Shown here: positions 5,626-9,094 of the stretch, piece by piece | Numbering within the stretch: position 1 is the stretch's first letter | Layout: the number at the start of each line of letters is the position of its first letter | Source of the DNA: Chitinophagaceae bacterium | GTDB lineage: Bacteria > Bacteroidota > Bacteroidia > Chitinophagales > Chitinophagaceae | Direction of reading: 5' to 3' | Assembly (NCBI GenBank): GCA_025455245.1 | Contig: JALOMX010000163.1 | Location: forward strand, 1 to 9,094 | DNA length: 9,094 nucleotides | Notes under the pieces: model-generated | The model's input: the letters and a program-made list of their open reading frames with translations, nothing else | Database searches by the model: none | Told to the model about the DNA's origin: nothing | Translations under genes and position numbers: made by a program

Positions 5626-6063
5626 TTATTGTTTGATTTTGGCCAATCCCTGATTTGCAGGTGCCGGGGTGGAAGGTGTACTTTGTACCTCACCTGAAAT
5701 AAATATCACTTTTTGCTTACCATCGTTATAAAATATGGTGATGGGCTTATTGAAAGGGCCTGCGGCTGCAGCATTAAAACCAACTTTGATTTTTACGGCT
5801 TCGCCTGCTTTGTAAGTTCCTGCCTTAAATTCAGGAGTCGTACATCCACAGCCTGCCTGTACCATTTCAAGTTTAAGGTCTTCACCTACACCTTTCAATT
5901 CAAACCATGTAAATACCGGGGTTCCCTGCGGAATTTTCCCGAAATCGTGTTTTTCTTCGTTCAGCCAAATCTTTTCTGCGGGCTTTTGTTCACTTGCTTG
6001 CGCAATTACAGCCGTGCTTCCTAACAGAACAAAGAATGAAAATAACAGTGAAATCTTTTTCAT
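5626..6063 (-). CDS. Exported DUF1573 protein (first of a tandem pair)
   Basis: A 145-residue protein with a signal peptide (about 1-23, ending VIAQA) and a DUF1573 domain at about 32-126: HDFGKIPQGTPVFTWFEL, QAGCGCTTPEFKAG with C72 and C74, YKAGEAVKIKVGFN and KVIFISGEV. It keeps the FG..PQG, CGCT.PEF and KAGE landmarks of the downstream copy but is otherwise clearly diverged, so the duplication is old. Unlike its neighbour it has a C-terminal tail rich in Pro, Ser and Thr (STPSTPAPA) ending in AKIKQ. The role is unknown; it is expected in the periplasm or envelope. It is divergent from the E1 gene. A weak -7-like TACCTTTA lies on the minus strand at 6092-6085, but no good -33 is seen. Confidence 0.9.
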   Translation of the reverse strand: MKKISLLFSFFVLLGSTAVIAQASEQKPAEKIWLNEEKHDFGKIPQGTPVFTWFELKGVGEDLKLEMVQAGCGCTTPEFKAGTYKAGEAVKIKVGFNAAAAGPFNKPITIFYNDGKQKVIFISGEVQSTPSTPAPANQGLAKIKQ

Positions 6064-6168
6064 AGATAATAACAGTTTGGTTTGTAAAGGTATTTAGTTT
6101 TTGGAAGTACTCAGGATTCCTGCTGTTAAATTTTTTGGCTTAGCGGAGGTTTCCCGGCAAAAAATAGC

Positions 6169-6198
6169 TTGTGTGACATCGGGTATCCTCTACTTTTG
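6169..6198 (+). promoter_or_regulatory. Promoter of the E1 dehydrogenase gene
   Basis: TTG (6169-6171), a 19-base spacer and TACTTTTG (6191-6198) match the Bacteroidota consensus in both sequence and spacing. Only CCTT separates the box from the ATG at 6203, so transcription would begin at or next to the start codon. Confidence 0.55.
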
Positions 6199-6202
6199 CC
6201 TT

Positions 6203-8575
6203 ATGGATGGACAAATTGCTGCCGTTGAATTCTCCGAAGCATTGTCGTTCGACAAGTTCAGGGAAGAGGTATTAAAAGACTATCGGTTGGCGCGTATCAG
6301 CCGTGAAACCAGTTTGCAAGGTCGCAGGGAGGTCCTTACCGGAAAGGCCAAATTCGGCATTTTTGGTGACGGAAAGGAGGTGCCGCAGATTGCACTTGCC
6401 AAATTCTTTAAACAGGGCGACTGGCGCAGCGGGTATTACCGTGATCAGACCTGGCTGCTTGCATTGGGTCTTACCACTGTAGATCAGTATTTTGCCCAGT
6501 TGTATGCCAATCCGGATCCTGAAAAAGATCCTATGAGTGCCGGCCGCCAAATGAATGCCCATTATACCTCCACCAATATTGATAAGGAGGGAAATTGGCT
6601 AAACCTCACCGAACAATACAATACTGCCACAGATATGGCCCCCACTGCCGGGCAAATGCCCCGAAGTCTGGGTTTGGCGATGGCGTCCAAATCCTTCAGG
6701 CATATCGAGGTCCTGAAGGAATTTCAAAACCTGAGTAAAAATGGCAATGAAGTATGCTTTTGCAGCATAGGCGATGCAAGTACCAGTGAGGGCCATTTTT
6801 GGGAAACCATAAACGCTGTCGGGGTTTTACAAGTACCCCTCGCCGTTTTTGTTTGGGACGATGGTTACGGCATTTCCGTACCGAAAGATTATCAGACCAC
6901 CAAAGGATCTATATCAGATGCCCTTGCCGGATTCCAGCAGGAAGATGGATCAAATGGTATTAATATTTACCGCCTGAAGGCGTGGGATTATGCAGGAATG
7001 TGTGAGGTGCTCGAAAGGGCAATTGCCCATATTCGGGTAAGCCACACACCCGCCGTATTTCATATTGAAGAAGTAACCCAACCTCAGGGGCATAGTACAA
7101 GCGGAAGCCATGAACGGTATAAATCTGCCGAAAGACTGGAATGGGAGCGGGAATGGGATTGTATCCGTAAAATGCGCGAATGGATTGTTCAGAATCAACT
7201 TGCTGAAGAATCAGAACTTGACCGTATCGACAACGAAGCAAAAACATATGTAAGGGAAGCCAAGATCGAGGCATGGAAGCAATATCAGGCACCCATATTA
7301 GGGCAAAAAACTAATGCCGTTTCAATATTGCAGAAATGCGGCGAACATGCCGAGGTAAAAGCAGCACTTGATAATCTTACGGCATTAAGGGAGCCATTAC
7401 GGCGTGATATTATGAAGACCCTGAGCATTGCCATTGATTTTGGAAAAGGCGATGGTGCGCAGGAGGCCAAATCATACTATAGCAGGCTTGTTGAAGAGAA
7501 CAAAGAACTGTTCAATTCACACCTTTTCCGTCAGGGAAAGGGTAGTGCTCTGTTGGTACAGGAAGTTGCTGCACAGTATGAGGAACATCCCCATATGATG
7601 AATGGGTATGAAATTTTGAATCATTATTTCGATCAGCTTTTCTCAAACAACCCAAGGGTAATTGCCTTTGGGGAAGATCTTGGCCATATTGGCGATGTTA
7701 ATCAGGGATTTGCCGGGTTGCAGGCCAAACATGGTGAGCAGCGGATTTTTGATACCGGTATCCGGGAACTTACCATCATGGGGCAGGGAATAGGTATGGC
7801 CTTGAGAGGGCTCAGGCCTATTGCTGAAATACAATACCTTGATTATCTTTTGTACGGCTTGCAACCACTCAGCGATGATGTTTCTTCTCTTCAATACCGG
7901 AGTGCAGGAAGGCAGAGTTGCCCAATCATAGTAAGAACCCGTGGACATCGCCTGGAGGGTATCTGGCATAGCGGCAGCCCGATGGGTATGATGCTCCATA
8001 GTTTGCGGGGTATGCACATATGCGTTCCACGCAATATGGTACAGGCAGCAGGTATGTACAATACACTGCTGCAAAGCGAGGAGCCTGCCATTGTGGTAGA
8101 ATGCTTAAACGGCTATCGCCTTAAAGAGGCAATGCCTTCCAATCTTGGAAGCTTCACTGTACCATTAGGTATTCCCGAAATACTAAGAGAAGGATCGGAT
8201 ATTACGATTGTTTCTTATGGAAGCCACCTGAGGATTGTTTCTGAGGCAGCACAAAGATTGGCAGCCCTGGGAATAGATGCAGAAATAATAGATGTACAAA
8301 CCTTGCAGCCCTTTGATTTGCAGGGAAAGATCCTCGAGTCATTGAAAAAAACGAATCGCATTCTCTTTACGGATGAAGATGTGCCCGGTGGAGCATCTTC
8401 ATTTATGTACAATCATGTTATGGAGCAGCAAGGCGGATACCGTTGGTTGGATGCGACTCCGAGAACATTGTCTGCTCAGGCCCACAGGCCTGCTTATGGA
8501 AGCGATGGTGATTATTTCAGCAAACCCAATGTTGAAGATGTAGTAAGGGTTGTTAAGGAAATAATGGCTGAATGA
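6203..8575 (+). CDS. Fused alpha/beta E1 subunit of a 2-oxoacid dehydrogenase complex
   Basis: A 790-residue thiamine-diphosphate enzyme with the alpha and beta E1 chains in one polypeptide. It decarboxylates a 2-oxo acid and passes the acyl group to the lipoyl domain of an E2 partner. The alpha half (about 20-400) has GDWRSGYYRDQT, the cofactor motif GDASTSEG (190-197) through WDDGYGIS (218-225), and GHSTSGSHERY (296-306), equivalent to the regulatory loop. The beta half (about 465-790) has AFGEDLGHIGDV with catalytic-type E491, 'FDTGIREL', 'AEIQYLDY' and GIWHSGSP with H589. The substrate (branched-chain oxo acid, pyruvate or other) is not fixed by sequence; related Bacteroidota proteins are usually annotated as branched-chain type. 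No E2 or E3 gene is adjacent. I chose the ATG at 6203 over the TTG at 6101 because the family begins near SFDKFREEVLKDYR and the promoter overlaps the extra 34 codons. Confidence 0.93.
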   Translation: MDGQIAAVEFSEALSFDKFREEVLKDYRLARISRETSLQGRREVLTGKAKFGIFGDGKEVPQIALAKFFKQGDWRSGYYRDQTWLLALGLTTVDQYFAQLYANPDPEKDPMSAGRQMNAHYTSTNIDKEGNWLNLTEQYNTATDMAPTAGQMPRSLGLAMASKSFRHIEVLKEFQNLSKNGNEVCFCSIGDASTSEGHFWETINAVGVLQVPLAVFVWDDGYGISVPKDYQTTKGSISDALAGFQQEDGSNGINIYRLKAWDYAGMCEVLERAIAHIRVSHTPAVFHIEEVTQPQGHSTSGSHERYKSAERLEWEREWDCIRKMREWIVQNQLAEESELDRIDNEAKTYVREAKIEAWKQYQAPILGQKTNAVSILQKCGEHAEVKAALDNLTALREPLRRDIMKTLSIAIDFGKGDGAQEAKSYYSRLVEENKELFNSHLFRQGKGSALLVQEVAAQYEEHPHMMNGYEILNHYFDQLFSNNPRVIAFGEDLGHIGDVNQGFAGLQAKHGEQRIFDTGIRELTIMGQGIGMALRGLRPIAEIQYLDYLLYGLQPLSDDVSSLQYRSAGRQSCPIIVRTRGHRLEGIWHSGSPMGMMLHSLRGMHICVPRNMVQAAGMYNTLLQSEEPAIVVECLNGYRLKEAMPSNLGSFTVPLGIPEILREGSDITIVSYGSHLRIVSEAAQRLAALGIDAEIIDVQTLQPFDLQGKILESLKKTNRILFTDEDVPGGASSFMYNHVMEQQGGYRWLDATPRTLSAQAHRPAYGSDGDYFSKPNVEDVVRVVKEIMAE

Positions 8576-8614
8576 TCTTTTATTGCCACGATTCATTAAA
8601 TCAGAAATTGGCAG

Positions 8615-9094
8615 TTGGATATTGATTTTCTTTCAGTAATAGATGTGTTGGGCACACTGGCTTTTGCCATCAGTGGGGCGAGCATGGCTATGCAAAAAAG
8701 GCTCGACATTTTTGGTGTGCTGGTATGTTCATTTGCAACCGCAATCGGAGGTGGTACCCTGCGCGATATGCTGATGGGCGATTTGCCGGTTAAGTGGCTT
8801 ACCAACGAAATCATCATCATTGCAATCCTTGCCGGTGGTATCATTACGTTTGTCAGCAAGAGGGGTGTTGTGCGGTTTACCCGTGCCCTGTTTCTTTTCG
8901 ATTCATTAGGCCTTGGGCTGTTTACGGTTGTCGGCATGCAAAAGGCCCTTGATCATGGATTTTCATCCGGTATTGCTATTGCCCTCGGTACCATTACAGC
9001 CTGCTTTGGAGGAGTTATCCGCGATGTATTATTAAATCAGGTTCCGCTTATTTTCAGAAAGGAAATTTATGCTACAGCCTGTATTGCCGGAGGG
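8615..9094 (+). CDS. TRIC/UPF0126 family membrane channel, N-terminal part (cut by window end)
   Basis: The first 160 residues of an inner-membrane protein. It shows the duplicated three-helix architecture of bacterial TRIC (trimeric intracellular cation channel; YadS/YicG, UPF0126) proteins. The first repeat is VLGTLAFAISGASMAM and then AIGGGTLRDMLMG (GGGTLRD, 45-51). The second is FDSLGLGLFTVVGMQKAL and then CFGGVIRDVLLN (FGGVIRD, 131-137). Family members conduct monovalent cations; the physiological role in bacteria is poorly defined. Roughly the last quarter (about 45 residues of some 205) is missing. The start is the TTG at 8615: an in-frame TAA lies at 8597-8599 and no ATG occurs before helix 1. 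It begins 39 bases after the E1 stop with no terminator between, so it may be co-transcribed with E1. Confidence 0.9.
   Translation, partial: MDIDFLSVIDVLGTLAFAISGASMAMQKRLDIFGVLVCSFATAIGGGTLRDMLMGDLPVKWLTNEIIIIAILAGGIITFVSKRGVVRFTRALFLFDSLGLGLFTVVGMQKALDHGFSSGIAIALGTITACFGGVIRDVLLNQVPLIFRKEIYATACIAGG

Noticed and set aside
6101..6202. A 34-codon upstream extension of the E1 gene from TTG at 6101
   Set aside because: The extra residues show no family similarity, and the stretch contains the E1 promoter. ATG at 6203 gives the usual length and N-terminus.
3900..8575. Reading the aminotransferase, amt and E1 as one amino-acid catabolic cluster
   Set aside because: Terminators separate aminotransferase from amt, E1 is on the opposite strand with its own promoter, and no E2, E3 or regulator is present.
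6272..8596. Several minus-strand frames of 61-143 codons across the E1 gene
   Set aside because: They mirror a strongly conserved enzyme in all parts and show no domain or start signal.
8596..8937. Minus-strand open frame of 113 codons
   Set aside because: The plus strand here encodes a clear TRIC/UPF0126 protein with both glycine-rich repeats.
1..9094. Search for tRNA, rRNA, CRISPR repeats, insertion-sequence ends, integrase or toxin-antitoxin genes
   Set aside because: None was seen; the genes look like ordinary chromosomal housekeeping and envelope functions.

Overview
The window looks like ordinary chromosome from a member of the Bacteroidota. The evidence is a type IX secretion (T9SS) sorting domain, a Bacteroidota-style surface protein, a tandem pair of exported DUF1573 proteins, a fused alpha/beta 2-oxoacid dehydrogenase E1, A-rich upstream regions with little Shine-Dalgarno signal, and several TAnnTTTG promoter boxes. 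I cannot place the genus. A Chitinophaga- or Sphingobacterium-like lineage would fit, but that is inference.

Layout. On the minus strand, 1-362 is the 5' end of an exported surface protein cut by the window edge. On the plus strand, 596-1063 is a peroxiredoxin with its own terminator, and 1228-1569 is a tiny T9SS sorting-domain protein. The minus strand then carries a run of separately terminated genes. Listed in transcription order from 6063 downward, these are two tandem DUF1573 proteins (5626-6063 and 5209-5583), an aspartate-family aminotransferase (3900-5093), an ammonium transporter Amt (2456-3643) and an HD-domain phosphohydrolase (1609-2208). Divergent from the DUF1573 pair, the plus strand carries the fused E1 (6203-8575), followed closely by a TRIC/UPF0126 membrane channel cut by the window end (8615-9094).

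Functional links are loose. Ammonium uptake, an aminotransferase and a 2-oxoacid dehydrogenase all touch amino-acid nitrogen and carbon. However, terminators separate the first two and the third is divergent, so this is not a pathway operon. Four intrinsic terminators are clear or likely (1090-1117, 2283-2314, 3852-3878, 5157-5185). No gene-free stretch exceeds 300 bases. No tRNA, rRNA, CRISPR, insertion sequence or phage feature was seen.

The most unusual point is the 5' end of amt. The conserved first transmembrane region continues upstream of the only in-frame ATG, but that frame has no usual start codon. A well-formed promoter and a signal-like N-terminus lie one frame away, which points to a frameshift, an assembly error, recoding or a rare start. 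Other points worth checking are a possible leaderless E1 mRNA, a cluster of three palindromes between amt and the HD gene, a secreted protein that is almost nothing but a T9SS sorting domain, and three genes that appear to start with TTG. I see no convincing undescribed multi-gene system here.
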